Assembly (NCBI GenBank): GCA_963741505.1
Contig: CAVUIJ010000011.1
Location: 115,135 to 179,134, forward strand
Reading direction: 5' to 3'
Origin: JAKFWF01 sp963741505
GTDB taxonomy: Bacteria > Pseudomonadota > Alphaproteobacteria > Rhizobiales > Hyphomicrobiaceae
Length of the DNA stretch: 64,000 nt
Part shown: in pieces, positions 62,925-64,000 of the stretch
How positions within the stretch are numbered: the first letter of the stretch is position 1
Layout: each line of letters opens with the position of its first letter
Program-made: the position numbers and the translations under genes
The notes under the pieces: model-generated
Database searches by the model: none
Told to the model about the DNA's origin: nothing
The model's input: only the letters and a program-made list of their open reading frames with translations

Positions 62925-64000
62925 CCTTCCCCTCTCGCTGTGTTAGGGGAACAAAACGAACGAGCGATCCCAGAAATGGGCAACGATTTCAATCGAGCGC
63001 GTTCTTTTTCCTCCAGCATGTGCCCTTCAGCCATGACGCCGTCGTTCGATCTGTGCGCTGTTGACAGCGACAGCACGACGACCTCTCGCGTCGTTGGCGC
63101 GAGCGAGGGTTCCACGCCGGACAGAGCGGGCAAATTTGGTATCGCCAGTGTCGTCAAGGCCACACAAACCGCAATCGAGGCCAGTGCAACGCTGCGCCAG
63201 CTCGCGGCTTGGCTCCTGGCCAATTCGACTTCAGCGAGCCAGGTGAGATGCGCCTGGCGGTAGCTATTGACCACAAGCCGCGCTTGGTACGCGTGCAGCA
63301 CGGGTGGGATCCGATCGCCGAACCGAATTGCCAGCCCATCGAGTCGCGGCAGTACGAACCACATGAACGCGATCGCCTGCGCGACAAGGTTGAGCGCAAA
63401 TGCGGTCCTGTAGGCGTCAACGGGATGGTGGCCCTGTTGGCTCGGCCACAGGTCGATGATCACGCCGATGAGCCATTGAACGCCAAAGGCGACGCCGAGA
63501 TGCAGGAGGTTGAGCGCGCCGTTAGCGCGTCCGGATGCCTCCTTTGGAAAATACCCCGGCAGGATCGCGTAGCTCAGAACGGTGGCGGCGCCGGCCATCG
63601 CGATCAGCGCCCATGACAGAAACGAAGGGATTGGCCAGCGCAGGATCACCGCCAGCTGCGCCAGCATGAACACAACGACCGTCGCGCCAAACAGTGCCTC
63701 GGTCGTGACGCCGCGCCGCCGCAAGCGGTCGGCCAGGGATCCGAGTGCGATCGCGCTGAAGCTGAGGGCCAGCGCCATGACCAGGAGGTGCCGGACCACA
63801 GTGGGCCGGTCGAAACCCTCGACTTCGGTCAACCAGGGCGCTGCCCACAGCCCCTGAACAGCCCATGACGTGCCGATACAGGCCGCCGATATCGGCGCGA
63901 GCCGCCAGAAGCGCCGGTCTGAATAAATACCGCCAATTGTGATTGTCGGTGCGCCAGAAGGGGCTGCGCGACGGTGGCGGCGCTCCGGGACGATCATGAA
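62921..64000 (-). CDS. MFS transporter, C-terminal half, cut by the window edge
   Basis: The visible part begins in a central cytoplasmic loop and carries about six membrane helices, matching TM7-TM12 of a major facilitator protein (FWRLAPISAACIGTSWAVQG; ALGSLADRLRRRG, a loop with the RxGRR-like pattern). The ATG at 63997 is probably internal, since the frame is open to the edge. After the last helix there is an unusually long, polar tail of about 70 residues. The substrate is unknown. It probably belongs to the element integrated at tRNA-Gly. Confidence 0.75.
   Translation of the reverse strand, partial: FMIVPERRHRRAAPSGAPTITIGGIYSDRRFWRLAPISAACIGTSWAVQGLWAAPWLTEVEGFDRPTVVRHLLVMALALSFSAIALGSLADRLRRRGVTTEALFGATVVVFMLAQLAVILRWPIPSFLSWALIAMAGAATVLSYAILPGYFPKEASGRANGALNLLHLGVAFGVQWLIGVIIDLWPSQQGHHPVDAYRTAFALNLVAQAIAFMWFVLPRLDGLAIRFGDRIPPVLHAYQARLVVNSYRQAHLTWLAEVELARSQAASWRSVALASIAVCVALTTLAIPNLPALSGVEPSLAPTTREVVVLSLSTAHRSNDGVMAEGHMLEEKERARLKSLPISGIARSFCSPNTARGEG

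Overview
The window is about 64 kb of high-GC DNA with the gene content of an alphaproteobacterium of the order Hyphomicrobiales (Rhizobiales), probably near Nitrobacteraceae/Xanthobacteraceae. Pointers are the SURF1-thrC-M16 peptidase-rimJ gene order, DUF952-pyrD coupling, a short PutA without a DNA-binding domain, a bactofilin, paired cyclophilins beside queA, and a FixK/FNR-type box. This placement is inferred from gene content, not from a marker-gene tree. No rRNA, CRISPR array or transposase was seen. Two tRNA genes are present, Tyr(GTA) and Gly(TCC).

Layout. 0-5 kb: proline/hydroxyproline metabolism (putA divergent from a proline-racemase-family enzyme). 5-9.3 kb: a CBS-BON protein, then the divergent sulfonate pair sauS/xsc around a symmetric promoter palindrome. 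9.6-16 kb: bactofilin, a membrane protein, a lipoprotein, an arginase-family enzyme, a metallophosphoesterase and a GmrSD-like DUF262/DUF1524 protein. 16-19.3 kb: DUF952-pyrD-asparagine synthase. 19.3-20.8 kb: 1.5 kb without genes but rich in inverted repeats. 20.8-38 kb: mostly housekeeping and envelope genes (two cyclophilins, queA, L,D-transpeptidase, RND efflux pair, SURF1, thrC, M16 peptidase, rimJ, a GGDEF-EAL protein, rlmB, tRNA-Tyr). 38-55.5 kb: a catabolic island described below. 55.5-56.8 kb: two genes of lower GC. 56.9-61.1 kb: aminotransferase, MoaD-like protein, molybdenum hydroxylase large subunit. 61.5-64 kb: tRNA-Gly followed by an integrase/excisionase pair, the edge of an integrated element.

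The 38-55.5 kb island looks like one regulon for a carboxylated sugar or aldonic acid. One operon runs tctB-tctA-(IlvD/Edd dehydratase)-(RraA-like). A second runs substrate-binding protein-oppB-oppC-oppD-oppF-SDR-(D-2-hydroxyacid dehydrogenase)-(enolase-superfamily dehydratase). A GntR regulator and a ThDP-dependent synthase are each divergent from one operon. Both divergent promoter regions carry the same module: two ATGCAT-centred 12-bp operator sites exactly 21 bp apart, a plus-strand -35 between them, and an identical minus-strand promoter (TTGACA, 17 bp, TACGAA). This repeated regulatory module is the strongest biological signal in the window.

A caution on sequence quality. Eight genes (pyrD, L,D-transpeptidase, GGDEF-EAL, the IlvD-like dehydratase, oppD, the ThDP enzyme, a methyltransferase and the molybdenum hydroxylase) are broken by eleven frameshifts. 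Every one is a single extra base, mostly in a short homopolymer, and removing it restores a full-length protein. This looks like insertion-type sequencing error rather than gene decay. The window also carries several dispersed palindromic repeat families, two of which lie inside operons.
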